This document shows, piece after piece, positions 33,947-45,796 of a stretch of 64,000 bases of DNA. The translations under genes were made by a program, and so were the position numbers. Each line of letters starts with the position of its first letter. The stretch's first letter is position 1. A model generated the notes under the pieces. The model had not been told where the DNA came from. It was given only the letters and a program-made list of their open reading frames with translations, and made no database searches. The DNA comes from Lolium rigidum (lineage: Eukaryota > Streptophyta > Magnoliopsida > Poales > Poaceae), in assembly GCF_022539505.1 (NCBI RefSeq), contig NC_061508.1, positions 342,005,484 to 342,069,483 of the forward strand, read 5' to 3'.

Positions 33947-34050
33947 CTCCCTCCATCACAAAAAAAGATGTCGAAGATTTGTTTAAAATTGGAAATGACG
34001 TCTAGATATTCAAATTATCTGCGATGATATTTTTTTTACTATGGAGGGAG
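33947..34050. mobile_element. Short Stowaway-type MITE (104 bp)
   Basis: CTCCCTCCATCACAAAAAAA at the left and ...TACTATGGAGGGAG at the right, flanked by TA (33945-33946, 34051-34052). A GATGTCGAAGATTTG core is characteristic of a common grass Stowaway subtype. Confidence 0.8.
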
Positions 34051-34646
34051 TATTACTCCTATATACTGCACGGTTACACGGTGGGCAACCGTACTTCTAG
34101 TTTTTTGCTTTCGAAATTACCAGTCGAAATACCGCTCGAGATTTTCCAAATGGATTTATAAATTCATTTTAATTTTTTTATCACAAACCTCAAAATTTGA
34201 GGAAATTTTAAAAGTAGCTGTAATTTCATCATGTTTCGGAAATACTGGCCGACAAAAAAAACAATTGACACGGATAAGAGGAGAGGCCCAAATGGTCATA
34301 CAAATCGGCCGGTTTCAACACTCAGGAGAAGACTTGCATGTACGTCCAGATCATAAGTGGGAAGCTCACTGATCAGTTGCCCCCGCAAGCTAGCATTTTG
34401 GCTGATTGTTTCAAGCCGACCGCATGACCCTGCCTTCCTAAACTTTCTACATCTACCAACTCTTCTAGCGAACTGTCGACGTAAGGACAGTTCATGCATC
34501 CACTTAGTAAATGACGGTTGGCAGGAGTAGCTGCTGGTAGAAGAAGTATCACTGCGGCTTCAACATACTCCACCGTACTACACCGTAGTACCGTACGCTT
34601 GACCGTACTGAAGCGGCACGACGACTAGAGGATCTCACTCGTAGCT

Positions 34647-34779
34647 AGGGTGTCAAGGTGGGATCCCAGTGGGATGTCATTTTGTACTATGTAGTTCAAA
34701 TTTTGATGTCAAAATTTATACTAAAAAGGTCAAATTATACTACAAGTGGGACAAAAGTGGGATCCCACTTGACACCCTT
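34647..34779. mobile_element. Mutator-type MITE (133 bp) with 10-bp target duplication
   Basis: Left end AGGGTGTCAAGGTGGGATCC, right end GGGATCCCACTTGACACCCTT. ACTCGTAGCT flanks both sides (34637-34646, 34780-34789). No coding sequence. Confidence 0.82.
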
Positions 34780-34789
34780 ACTCGTAGCT

Positions 34790-35343
34790 TTTGTCACACA
34801 TGTTCAGGTCACGGAGGGATCCCGGATCCACTCTTCGGCTACTTTGGTACCCGCAGCCTGTGGCAGCTGGGCCTAGCCTGCTGCGCGCCTCTCTCGGCCG
34901 TCGGTAGCATACACACCGCCCACAGGCTTCAGCTGCTTCGGACAGAAGTGGCCACTCCTCCACTCTACGGGCCTACGGGGCCCTCTCGACGGACCCGCAT
35001 GGCAGTGAAATAAAGAGCAAGGAAACGCGGTTGGGGTAGCGACACAGTTACCGGTCTAGGGAAACCTACGAGGTATAGGCCACTGCCATGCTACTTGTAG
35101 TAGCCTGCCTGGACGCCAGTCACGGGCGCACAAGATCGGAATGGAAAAGGAGGTGTCCATGATGCATCCACGTGGTGTGCTCGTTTGGCATGCAAACATT
35201 GACATGGAAAATCTGAAATGTAAACCGGGCTATATGTAGAGGTAGAGAATATTGAAATCTATCCCTAGCATCAAACCCATTGAACATGTAGCTTTTTAGC
35301 ATCAAACCCATTGACCATTTGTTCCTTTAGTTAAGGCAGTAAA
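34790..35343. other. Intergenic sequence, no gene seen
   Basis: Short unsupported frames only. TAGCATCAAACCCATTGA is repeated twice near 35266-35312. Confidence 0.5.
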
Positions 35344-35505
35344 AATGCAAGAAGCTTCTCGAAAGAATGTAGAGCGGGTATTTCGTGTGCTTCAATCACG
35401 GTGAGCTATTGTCATCATGCACAACATAATCATTCACGAAGACCTACATGATACTATTAACATCTATGATCAAGATTGGGAATTGGGGTTGAGTAGGTTG
35501 AGCAA
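35344..35505 (+). pseudogene. Harbinger transposase C-terminal fragment
   Basis: Codons give MQEASRKNVERVFRVLQSR, an in-frame TGA, then AIVIMHNIIIHEDLHDTIN. The RVF..LQ.R and MHNMIVE-like motifs match the end of HARBI1-type transposases, where the catalytic Glu region lies. TIRs were not found, so this is an isolated relic from a family different from the element at 14224-16466. Confidence 0.8.
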
Positions 35506-36079
35506 CAGTTTGGGCTAGGCTTGCATGTGCATCATACGCCCTGTGATCGAACAATTCCTGACCGCATTCAAGCTGTTTTGATTAAACATGTCTGGGTTCA
35601 TGTGGGAAACCAATCTGACTAGTCAATTATCTTGTTTGGGAAACTATGCGGTTCTAAAATATTTTTATGTATGAACTCTATTATTTTAACTTATTTTATT
35701 TATTACTCACATTTTGTTGTAAATATGATGGTCAAATTTATATTTAAAAGTACATCTGACCAGTGTTAGCTAAAATGGCAACTAACTCTGTTGTGGTGCC
35801 GCCGTTGTAAATATGATTACACGTGATTATGCCAGTTAAAGAAACAAACTGAACCTGCCAAACTCAGCATATATAAATGGTAAGTATGGCTGCGCTATCA
35901 TCGTACAGTAGCTCCACTGGTCCGTACAACGACGATTGCTTAACAAATGGTGCTACTTTCCAAAGAATTTGACAGATGGACTACGGTTGGTTAACCTATT
36001 TCTTGCCACATGCGATTTCTCGTGGACGATGTATGTACAGTAAGATGGAAATCAGCACTAGTAGTTGGCCGTGTGGTTT
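35506..36079. other. AT-rich intergenic sequence, no gene seen
   Basis: Nothing recognised on either strand. Confidence 0.5.
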
Positions 36080-36442
36080 TATGCAAGTATTGGCCGTGAC
36101 TACCGGAAGTGTACGGCCTAGTGTGATGTGTTCTCGATTAACGACCTAATTAAGCATATCACCCTGCAGTCGAGCCAAGAAACCTTCACGGGCTGGATGA
36201 TTGGATGGGCACGGGAGAAAATACCCAGATATTTTCGTCCTAATTGGAGGTTTTGCTGTTGCTTTGTCTGACTCGTGGTTTTTGTCATGGTATTGCAAGT
36301 GCACCGGGCAAGCTCGTAGTGGAAGCAATTCTCCGCAAGGGACGCAACTTAGTACTCCCTCCATGGTTTAAAAGAGTACTTGGGATGGAGTAGTATGATC
36401 ACGAAGGATTGAGAAGATGAGCTCCACTCGATCGATTGGTCG

Positions 36443-36444
<2 letters not shown>

Positions 36445-36491
<47 letters not shown>
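36445..36491. repeat. (GA)n microsatellite
   Basis: An unbroken GA dinucleotide run of about 47 bases. The equivalent site in unit B (around 37850) has only GAGAG. Confidence 0.95.
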
Positions 36492-36494
<3 letters not shown>

Positions 36495-36601
36495 TTGTTA
36501 ATTATTCGTCTGGTGAAATGTAGGATGAGCACATCTGCCTCCAATCATGCATGGTGTAAATTTGGAGCGTTGCACTCGCTCGCGTTAAAAGCGAACGTAA
36601 T

Positions 36602-36710
36602 ACTCCCTCCGTTTATAAAAAGATATCAAAGATCTATGCAATTTTGAATGTATGTGTATATTGAAGGACATCTAAACACATGTCATCTTTTTATGAACAT
36701 TGGCAGTACT
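36602..36710. mobile_element. Stowaway-like MITE, right end degraded
   Basis: TACTCCCTCCGTTTATAAAAAGATATC at the left and GTCATCTTTTTATGAAC at the right form an inverted pair, but the terminal GGAGGGAGTA is lost at the right. Confidence 0.6.
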
Positions 36711-36989
36711 AGCTTTGGAGTCAAATAATAACTAATTGAGGGGATTGTTACTTTGCCTTTGAGTAACTCATTGAAGACAAAACAGTTAGCTTTGATGCTT
36801 AGCTGAGAAGATGCACCTGTCGTCGTAGCGTCAACAGGTGGCATATTAGTAGGTGCGATACAAATGCCCACGCACGGCACACCATTCTATTTTTTCTGCT
36901 TCTTCTTCATCGATGGATAAGTTTTGTCTTGTTTGTGCCGACATTGCCAGGGTTGTAGTAGGAGTATACCAGTTTAGCTATGCATTCAG

Positions 36990-37500
36990 TTTCTTGGCTC
37001 TAATTAACCAGCCCTAGATTGTCGGACTGTTGGAGGTGAGCGACATCCGCCGTGCTAAAATAGCTTCCACCCATCGGAGATGGTGTGCGAAGGCTACGTT
37101 GTCGTCAACTACAGTCTGATGCCATGGATGTGTGAAGCTCCACCGCTCTGATGCTGAAGAAGACTCCAAGTCCTAATGACGTAGATGAATTCCGGGCTAG
37201 CTTTAGTGTATTTTGTAGGAACTTTAAGTTCCTATTTTGCCCAAATTTGTATATTATGTTGGATGATCACGGAAGAACTCGCATTCCTAGTTTAAATATC
37301 TTGTGCCAAAAATCTGAAATCTCGTTTAGGATTAAGGATACAGGGTCTGTTCTGCCAATTCTATTTTGCTCGCGAAAAAGACCAATGCAGTTAATCCCAT
37401 CCACGCGGATTTAGGTTTCTAGATGGGGTGTGTGCTAGATTTGATCTTATTGGATTCTCCGATTCCGGCTGAGAACCTTGACCGGAATTCAAACAACTGT
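36990..37500. other. Intergenic sequence between duplication units, no gene seen
   Basis: An 87-codon frame at 37151-37414 has no recognisable motif. Confidence 0.45.
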
Positions 37501-37929
37501 CCTCCCACGCAACCAGAATGCAAGAATTGGCCGTGACTAGAGAGAGTAACATAATCAGTGTGATGTGTGATCGATTAACGACGTAATTGGATGGACACGC
37601 TGCAATGAGGACAAGAGGACCTTCACGAGCTGGGCTGGATATTATTGGATGGACACACGAGATAGTACTCCGTACGTACATGATAGTACCCAGATATTTG
37701 CGTCCCAATTAGCCACGCCCACCAGCGCTAATGAACGGTTTTGCGATCGCTTTCTCTCATAATCCAAGCGTTTCCCTGCGTTCCCACGCAAGTGACGCAA
37801 TGTACGACTGCAGAGAAGAAGATGAGCGCCGCTCGGTCGATTGGTCGGATGAGAGCGACCGCTGTTAATTCTTTATCTGGTCAAATCATGGACGATCACA
37901 TCTGCTCCAATGATCGCACGAATAGGTGA

Positions 37930-38225
37930 GCGTGGTACTGTTTCTCATTTGACTGAGAACTAACTTCGTTTTTAGTCATAGGATGTCATCAAATCTCAGT
38001 AAAATACAAATAAAATGTTGTATGAATTGATTGAGCATGAAGCTTATTCTCAGTTTCTCAGTCGACTGAGAACTAACATCGTTCTCAGCAAGATAATGTC
38101 AGCAAATCTTATTTGCAAGTCACGTTGCAACTCATGACTACCACAATTACGATGCAAATCAAACGGTGTACCACTTGACTGAGAACGAAGTAGCTAGTTC
38201 TCAGTTAGCTGAGAACTAGCAAATC
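37930..38225. repeat. Palindrome-rich repeat with GACTGAGAACTAAC motifs
   Basis: CTCAGTCGACTGAGAACTAA, TTGACTGAGAACTAACTTCG, TTGACTGAGAACGAAG and AGTTCTCAGTTAGCTGAGAA recur within 300 bases. Related fragments occur near 48870 and 55190. The repeat type is probably MITE-derived. Confidence 0.5.
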
Positions 38226-38367
38226 CTATAAAAATTTGGACTGTTCGTGTACAAATGGGAAGTTAGTAGTAGCTTCGAAGTCAAGCACTAGCCAATTAAG
38301 GGGGTTGACTCTTTGACTTTGATGAGTTACTTATGGAAGACAAAACTATATATATAGCACTACCTCC

Positions 38368-38590
38368 ATCCTCAAGCGTAAGGTTTATATTATTTTTAGT
38401 AAATCAGACTATATAGAGTTTGACTAAGTTTTTACCAAAAATCATTAACATATAAAATACAATATCAATATTAGTCGATAGATAAGGAAATATATTTTTA
38501 TATGGTATCTAAAAAATATCATATTTATTGATAGATTTTGAAAAAAATAGTCTATTTTATTTGGTTTGACTTGCAGAAAAATATAAGATA
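38368..38590. mobile_element. Degenerate mariner/Stowaway-like MITE
   Basis: CTACCTCCATCCTCAAGCG start, AT-rich centre and an inverted CTTGCAGAAAAATATAAGATAG end. Terminal matches are weak. Confidence 0.45.
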
Positions 38591-38742
38591 GTAGCTTCGT
38601 AGTGCCAGCTGGTGGCGAATTAGTAGGTGGGATAAAAATACCCACGCACGGCGGCACAACATTCTGTTTTCCTTTGCTTCTTCATCGATGGATAGGTTTT
38701 GTCTTGTTCGTGCCGACATGCCATTGCCACGATTGTAGTATA

Positions 38743-39048
38743 CTCCCTCCATCCACAAATAAGTGGACGTGCGGGATTTTCAAGGTAAATTAGTAAAAAG
38801 AGAGAAAAATTGCATTGGAAAGATGCAACCAACATCTCTCTCCTCTTTAATTATTTCATCTCCAATAGGCTAAGTGCATGTACAAAATTAAGATAACATG
38901 TGTTGAATATTATTGGGTTTGATTTCCATGCGATGAGAGAGAAATAACTTTTGCTAATTTAAAGTGCATTGGGAACATAGAAGTACACTCTTTCATGGAC
39001 AAAGTTTGAGGCTAGATGTCCACTTATTTGAGTAGAGTACGGAGGGAG
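38743..39048. mobile_element. Stowaway MITE, 306 bp
   Basis: CTCCCTCCATCCACAAATAA at the left; the right end TTATTTGAGTAGAGTACGGA followed by GGGAG is its imperfect inverse. GTGGAC/GTCCAC words continue the inverted repeat. TA flanks both sides (38741-38742, 39049-39050). Unit A of the local duplication gives the empty site (near 36964-36972). Confidence 0.92.
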
Positions 39049-39090
39049 TACTAGTTTAGATATGCTTTCAGTTTCTTGGAGTGTTGGCTT

Positions 39091-41160
39091 ATTACTCGAT
39101 CGTATCGGGTAGACCTCATCCCCCATCGCCGGCGCCGAGAGAGGCAAAAGTTCCATCGATCAACCATACTCCGTATATACCAACGCATTCATATATAAGG
39201 TACTTACGTACGCACGCACGTCGATCCGTCCGTATGCATCGCCCGTGGATCGTTTCCTCTCTGGCACACTGACATGCATATCCCTGTTGGAGAATGACGT
39301 GCACTGACATGGCTGAATGTGCCACTGCAAATCTTTACAGCATGCACACACGGAAATTCAGTTAGCTAATTAGAAGTTAGCCTTAGAGTCCGAATGTTTA
39401 ATTAACTGAACTTGGTCACCACTCACCGCTAGGTTCTACAACTACAAGTACACTGGTTTTTGTCCTGAGTTACCCATCTGACCATCTACCTCGTCATATT
39501 ATCAGTGTCTTTTCTTCTTCCAGCTCCCAGCTCCATTCATGGGAACCGCCCGACATTTCTAGCATGGGATCTGCTGGATCCACGCAGCTAGCTTACCAGC
39601 ACGACAGACTCACTCAGAGATACTGCAACTACCAGTACGGATCACACAATCATTGGTTCGTTAACCCCAATAATCATGCAGCAGGTCGTTTGCTGCAGAC
39701 GCGGGAATAGCTGGCTAGGTTTCTCCTGAATATCAACTACTCAATTAGTGATCCAAACTAACCTAAAACCTGCACAACACGGAACCGCCCGCCCGTACGT
39801 AGCCGGTACGGTACGGTACAGTTGGGGCGTGGCTGCGCTGCACTGCACATGGCCCGGCTCCCAGGCGATCCGACCTGAATCCTGAGGCCGGAAGGCATTG
39901 GCCTGGATGGATACGGTGAATCAGGATAGGGTCAGTTTATCCCACTGCTAGCTAGCAGTTTAGCTGTACTTGACGGTGCTTTGCATTTTGATTCGATGTT
40001 AATGGGATTTCTCTTATCTTGGCAGAGCTTATCGTGTCGGGGGTTGGGAGAAGGCAAACACAGTTCATCCAGCCAACCGCACTAAAAAAAACTACAGAAT
40101 TCTTACAATTCCCACATAGTTAATCCAAATGCTAAGTTGCGGCAGTAACCAAAGACGTTTGCTCCAGCGCAATCCATTCTCCTAAACTCAGAGCAAACTT
40201 AAACAGAAGAACAACTTGGATTGATACCCGTTCGTTACTAATACAAAACAGATATATGTGGCTCTATACAAAACTCGTATGGCCTAATTACTAAATTATA
40301 TGAATATTTTGCATACATCATTATGTACGTACGCGGATCACATGGCTGCCGGGAGGGAGGGACGATAAAGCGCCCACGAAGCATTACGAGGCGGTGCTGG
40401 GCGGCACGAGCCTCGTAGGTGCGTGCGGGTAGGGTTGGGCGGTGTGCATGCTAGAAGGTGGCACACTGGCACAATGAACTGCTGGACATTCCCCATACAA
40501 TACGGGGAAATTTGGGCAAATTGTCCGTCGCGTTGGTAATGACACTAGCCCGGACTGTATTGTGATACCTGCACCGGACTATATCTTTCGGTATTCGCGC
40601 TGAACTGTCTTGCGACGGTGGTATGCCTATACGTGTGCATACAAGGTTTTGAATTTAGCATTTAGAGATGAGCCTGGACAATACGAGTTGGGTTTGGTTG
40701 AGTTTAAAGGAGGGGGTTGTACTAGAGCAAGCCTAGTAACGAAATTGGAAGAGTCTTGAATACTACCTCTATCTCGGTGTATGTGGATATAGCAAGTCTA
40801 GGATGAAAAGTACTCAAGACTGCATAATATTTAGCGATAAAATGTTATTTATGTGGGATGTGCAATTTTTTCCTTTAAAGTCCTTTTTTTGCAATAGATT
40901 TTGCCTATTTACACGGATCACAGAAAAAACAATTATTTATTGAAAGAACTTTGCGAGCACATGGAAAACGAAGATATACACGTGGTATTATTTTTGGAGA
41001 ATTTCACCATTTTAAAATGCATTTCCAATAAACCGAGTATATGCACCAAGAGGAAAAACGCCATTTGGCACTCTGTTGTGTCCCCTGCAATTAAATTTAT
41101 AGTTCAGAAAGAACAAAAATGAGCAATGCACCTCATGCAACCAAACGACAATGTGTATTT
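39091..41160. other. Intergenic sequence, no gene seen
   Basis: About 2 kb without a supported coding region, RNA gene or terminal repeat pair. The longest frames (60-75 codons) show nothing recognisable. Confidence 0.5.
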
Positions 41161-41664
41161 ACTTTGAGTCGAATTCGAGCCACCACATAATATTTTGTAC
41201 TAACAGAACATGCAAAGGATCCGAGCAAGGAAGAGACACGTGAAGAAGAAATTTTCGTTTGAATAGAATTGAATAGAGTGGTGAGGTACAAGTGCGGGTA
41301 CGGTTGGAGTACCCGGAAGGTAGAAGGGGCAAGAAGCCTGTGGAGCGGGCCCGGCCTGGTCTTAATTAGCACCCGGTTTAGCTCCGACCGATGGGATTCG
41401 GGATTCGGGACCGCTGTCGCTCGGCCCGACCTCTTCCGTAGTCCTGCTCGTACGGTACGGACGCTCGTGGAGTCTGAGGCGGAAAGCGGGATAGTGCTGT
41501 CACCAACTTACCATGGAGCCCATCTACTGATCTGGCACATGCAGGAGAGAGAGAAGATCAAGAAGTGATTGAATGGGAGTGCACTGGAGCACTCAACTAT
41601 TGTAAGTATTCTCTCTTGGTCGAAATTGCCCTTTGCTTGGTTTCTCAACGTACTCCATGCTTAA

Positions 41665-42423
41665 GGGCGTGTTCGGTTCTTCCCCAGCTTCCTGAAATCC
41701 CCCGCTTCTGCTCCGCACGCCCGTTTCCAGCTTCTGGAACGGCACGAAAAATGTTCGGCTGGCTCCTGTCTCCTACCTGAGCCGCTGGCGGATGGGCCCC
41801 ACCCATCAGGAGCATCTTCCCCAAATCCACAATCCTGATTCTTCTCAAAATCGACGACTGAGGTCGGGGCAGCAGGACCTTGCGGCCGAGGTCAGGATGG
41901 GGCAGCTCGCACTGGCCGGAGGTCAGGATGGGGGAGCTCCCGGCGGTGGGAGGCCGGGACGTGGGAGCCCAGTGCGGAGGAGGTCGGGGTAGGGGAGATC
42001 CCTCTCCTGCTGTTGGTCACTCGGCAGGATGCGGAGCACGTCGGCGGTCAGGCGGAGGTAGCCGGAGGAGTTGGGAGCGGGCCACGCCGCCGCGCGGTCG
42101 CCGGAGGTGTGAGCGAGGTGACTGGCGGCTAGGGTTAGGTTGGGCGCCGGTCTCTGGTGAGGAGCGTGCGAGGCGAACGAGTGCGGGGTCGGGCGAGACA
42201 GTCTGATCGAACCGGGCATTTTCGACTTGGCGGTGGCAATCGGCCGTAATTTCCAACTGCTCCGGGATATGTCGCTCCGCGGATTTGGAAATGAGGTGCT
42301 CCGCGGTTTGTACACAAAAACGACTCAGCTTCGCGGATCTAGCTCCGCGGAGTTTGCTTATTCGGTGCTGCTCTGCCCCGGATTTTCTAGAAGCTGGAAG
42401 CTGGGCTGTTGCAGAACACGCCC
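41665..42423. mobile_element. Tourist/Harbinger-like element, 759 bp
   Basis: Ends GGGCGTGTTCGGTTCTTCCC and ...CAGAACACGCCC, flanked by TAA (41662-41664, 42424-42426). Copy 1 has an uninterrupted ACTCCAAAGTTAAACACC here (about 13008-13025). The GC-rich interior has repeated GGTCAGGATGGG words and no recognised protein. Confidence 0.8.
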
Positions 42424-42622
42424 TAAATATGACACATATTCTAAAATTTAAAGAACATGCTATCATTGGAGGAAAAAAAACTCCAGACATACATTTAATA
42501 TAAGTCTAATATTGCGTTTGGCCCATTTTATTTGTCGTGAATATTCCTTTTAGTCTGTAGGTTTTTTTTTTTGTAGTCACGGCGTCAATTATAATGGGCT
42601 AGAGGGAGTACCATGTTTATTA

Positions 42623-42809
42623 CTCTCTCCATATCGTTTTATTAGGCCTCGTCATATTTTAAGAAATGACATGTATGCCATAAACGGTATTCCGTTGAAA
42701 ACTAATCCAACTTTATAACTTACGTGGACATACATCTCATACTTTGTCAACATAATTAGTGTTTTTTTCTTAAAATATGTGAAGGCCTAATAAGTCGAGA
42801 CAGAGGGAG
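42623..42809. mobile_element. Stowaway-type MITE (about 187 bp)
   Basis: CTCTCTCCATATCGTTTTAT then TAGGCC at the left; GGCCTAATAAGTCGAGACAG then AGGGAG at the right. TA flanks; one extra T at the right end. Confidence 0.8.
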
Positions 42810-42829
42810 TTATGCTACCGAGACGCATA

Positions 42830-43340
42830 GTACTAAGTCTGTTCCAGTAAATAAAGCATATATTTTTAAAATAATCAAACTATGTAAAGGTTGATCAAAC
42901 ACATAAAAACCCATCTTGACATCAAACTAACTATTCAAGTGTTTAGGGAATACTCGGTTTCCAAAAATACTAAAGTGCGTATTAACTACTTTAACATGTT
43001 TGGATCCGATAAATAGTAAAACTTAAGTATTCTCTAAAATTGTGGTTTTTCTTGAAGTATTGAATAAAGAGGTTTGGCCCTTATTTTTTCTAAAACTGAG
43101 AAAGGACAAAAGCTGAAGTATTGTTTCGCCAGCCACAAAATAGTATGGTATCGGTATATTTCTGTTTTAGGAAAACTTTGTTACCAAACTAGGACACTTG
43201 ACTTTTTTTGTTTTGAAACTCAACTAGGACACTTGACTTGTTGTAACTAGTACTATATTACTCTTGATTGGTTCCCAATATAAGACCAAAGATGGCACAA
43301 AGTCTAATTTTAAGACCATGTATGATTTGTAAAAAAAAGT
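42830..43340. other. AT-rich sequence, no gene seen
   Basis: Includes AACTAGGACACTTGACTT repeated twice (about 43189-43240). Nothing else recognised. Confidence 0.45.
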
Positions 43341-43953
43341 AATATTCGTAGCATATTAGGTACAGTACATTGGCGTATAGTACGTCACTACCGTAGGCTA
43401 CTACTAGGTTGTAGCTAGACATCACATGCAGGCGCGCACTGGCACTACTTGTACCGGTACCGGACGCTGGAAACATTTTGACGTGGAGAGATCGACAAGC
43501 ACGCGTGGTGCCGGATTATCCATGCCATGCTCAACTGATCCGCAAATCCGCAGAACACTGTGCGCGTAGTGGCAGCCGGCCGGCGCGCGAGTGCCCAAGC
43601 ACGCGTCTCGACAGCCGTAACCCGCAAGCGTGACCGATCACGGGCGCGTCGACAGTGTTGGAGTGTTTTTTCCCGGAAGCGGCGAGGCATGGCGTTAGGG
43701 CATCTCCAACCGGGCGACCCATCCCGCGCCCGCGCGTCCGGATGGGTCCAGCCGGACAAAAACCCGGCCCAGCGCGCGGATCCATCCCTAAAACGGATGC
43801 CCGCGGCGTCCGGAACGACGCAAACCCGGCCCAAATCTTGGCCGGGTTTGCGTGGCCGCGGACGCGAAAGGCTGGTCGCTCGCGTCCGCCCGCTCGTCCG
43901 CCCCGGCCCGCGTGTCATAGGCATAAATAATATGTTTCATTAAATAGAACTCA

Positions 43954-44872
43954 TTACATTTTTTTAGCTACTACTTCTATCCTATACGTACGGGGCCGGC
44001 GGCCTCGCCGGCGACTCCTCGCCGGCTCGCCGTCGGGGCCGTGGATTTCACTCGACGCGGGCGGCCTGTACGCGTGAGGATTCCACTCCAGCTTCCTACG
44101 GGCTGGGTGGCGCGTCGGCGGCGGCGCGAGCGTCGGCGGCGGCGCGGCGGCTTCGCGGGCCTCGGCAGCTTGGACGGAGGGCATCATCCTCCTCCTTTCC
44201 GCCGGCGCGAGCTCGGGCGCGCTCGCGCTCCGCCTCCTGAGGCGGAACCATCCGCTTCCCGCATAGCTCAAGCTCCGCGCGGGCGGCGCGTTCCACGGCG
44301 GTGCGCGCCTCCGAGCGGACGCGGCCGGCTTTACGGGCCTCGTGGTTGCCCTCGCCGCCGGCGCATGCGCTCTTGCCGGCCGCGCTCCGCCGACGCGGCA
44401 TCCTCCCGGGCGCGCCGCTCGGGCGGCCGGCATCTGGATGAGGTCACGGGCTGCTCGCATAGCGAGCAGCCTCGTTCTTCCGGCCGAGGAGGTCGCCTGG
44501 CGGCGGCGGCCGGCCCGCCGGATGCCCTCGTGCTCCTTCGTCACGCGCGTGAGGTCGGCGAGACGCTCCTCGATGGCGGCGTTGATGTTCGCCGGCGCGA
44601 GGTCCTCCGCGGCGACGGGCTCCTCCGCGGCGTCCGCCCCCTCCTCCACGGCCGCGTACCGGCCGTCCGGGGTCTCGTGCCGGCCCTCCGCGGCCGCCGC
44701 TTCCCCATCTCCGCGTCACCGGCCTTCTTTGCCGCCGCCTCGGCGGCGACGCGGAGCGCCTCGTCGTCGGCGACCCACCGCGAGTCCGCGCGCTCCTCCT
44801 CGTCCGTCCGCGGGAACCCGGCCCGGGCGGCGAGGAGAGCTTGGCCCATGTGGACTGAAGGGTGCGCGGCAT
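43954..44872 (-). pseudogene. Unrecognised Ala/Glu/Arg-rich cargo ORF of the Harbinger element
   Basis: A TATAAA (44934-44939) precedes an ATG at 44872 reading MPRTLQSTWAKLSSP. Further pieces in other frames include FPRTDEEERADSRWVADDEA, then EEPVAAEDLAPANINAAIEE, RLADLTRVTKEHEGIRRAGR, and a C-terminus with KLEWNPHAYRPP. The charged middle suggests a helical or coiled-coil protein. I do not recognise the family. At least two frame changes are needed to connect the pieces, so it is probably not functional. Confidence 0.5.
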
Positions 44873-44933
44873 GGCGCCGGAGAAGGTGGAGGGAAGAGAA
44901 CGGTGATGCGGTGCAGGTGAGACCGCCGCCGTC

Positions 44934-44939
44934 TTTATA
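44934..44939 (-). promoter_or_regulatory. TATA box inside the Harbinger element
   Basis: TATAAA on the minus strand 62 bases upstream of the ATG at 44872. Confidence 0.55.
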
Positions 44940-45712
44940 GCCGGCGGTCCGGCGGGAAACTTGGGCGCGAGCGCGCGCCAATGGCGTTTTCGCGCGCGGG
45001 AACCTTGGTGCGCGCGGGATCTTTCCGCGCGTTCCACCTCCCCCGCCATGGCTGTCCCGTCGAGGCCTGCCATGGCGCAGCGCCGCGCAGCGAAGACGAA
45101 CCACGTGGCGTCTCTTTGGGTCGCCGCGTTGGGCGCCGCGTGCGACCCAAACGGACACGCGGACACGTGGCGCTGTCCGCGTGTCCGGGCGGGCACGCAA
45201 ACGGCCCAAAACGGACGGCCCAGCGCGTCCGTTTGGGTCGCCCGGTTGGAGATGCCCTTAGGGCATCTCCAGCGGCGCGACCCACCGTTTGTGTCCGCCA
45301 TGACCGAAAATGCGTCGTGCACCCTCTCCAGCGGCGCGACGTAAAGTGACCGGACCGTCCGCAGAGACGCAAATCTGGCCCAAATATGCGCCAGGTTTGC
45401 GTCTCGGCGGACGCTGCGCGGACGCGCAAAGTGACCGCTTGGTCCTGGCACGGGCCCGCCTGGCAGCGTCACAACTGCTTCGTCTTCGGCGGCATTACTT
45501 GCGGGCAGCGCGCCGCAGCCTTTGCAGGGCCGCGTTAATGGCGTGCCTCGGCTTCCGCGAGCGTGCGCAGCTAGCAGACGCCGTCAATGCGTCTTCTCCG
45601 CGCATCGATGCGCGGCGAGGCGTCGCTTCGGCGGCCTCGCGCGGCTGCCTCGCGCTGCCGCGCGTAGTAATGGCGATACCCCGCGTGGCGCGGCCGTCGC
45701 CCGCCTCCGACC

Positions 45713-45719
45713 TATATAA
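45713..45719 (+). promoter_or_regulatory. TATA box inside the Harbinger element
   Basis: TATATAA, 78 bases before the ATG at 45797, followed by a leader with CTAAACCCTAGCCGCC, typical of plant 5' UTRs. Confidence 0.6.
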
Positions 45720-45796
45720 ACGAGGGCGCCAGCATCTCATCTCCTCCGCACTAAACCCTAGCCGCCGCCGCCGTAGCGCCACTCGGCAGATCCACC

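Larger units (their letters stand above)
9966..34510. repeat. Segmental duplication, copy 1 (interrupted by insertions)
   Basis: Blocks of this interval occur in the same order and orientation in 41161-55565. Matching pairs include 10096-10400 with 41265-41580 (GTACAAGTGCGGGTACGG), 13866-14223 with 43345-43697 (CACATGCAGGCGCGCACT), 33370-33625 with 49195-49320 (CAGTTTCATTGGCACGTTTC), 33660-33890 with 53905-54115, and 34262-34505 with 55312-55563. The extra length is mobile DNA inserted after or around the duplication. Confidence 0.85.
36080..36985. repeat. Local duplication, unit A
   Basis: Matches 37505-39090 in the same order: GTGTGATGTGTTCTCGATTAACGAC with GTGTGATGTGTGATCGATTAACGAC; CAGATATTTTCGTCC with CAGATATTTGCGTCC; TCGATTGGTCG; CCCACGCACGGC; CTTCATCGATGGATA and TTTTGTCTTGTT. 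Divergence is substantial, so it is old. Confidence 0.8.
37505..39090. repeat. Local duplication, unit B (with MITE insertions)
   Basis: Second copy of 36080-36985. It is longer because it carries a palindrome-rich repeat (37930-38225), a degenerate MITE (38368-38590) and a Stowaway (38743-39048) that unit A lacks. Confidence 0.8.
43698..45257. mobile_element. Harbinger-type element (1.56 kb) with unrecognised ORF cargo
   Basis: TIRs GGGCATCTCCAACCGGGCGA and inverse; TTA on both sides (43695-43697, 45258-45260). Its left subterminal region matches the reverse complement of the right end of the element at 14224-16466, and its right end matches that element's left end. It therefore belongs to the same family in opposite orientation. 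No transposase is present. Confidence 0.9.

Noticed and set aside
33947..34050. MITE hairpins as microRNA precursors
   Set aside because: The fold potential comes from the terminal inverted repeats; without small RNA data there is no support for a microRNA.
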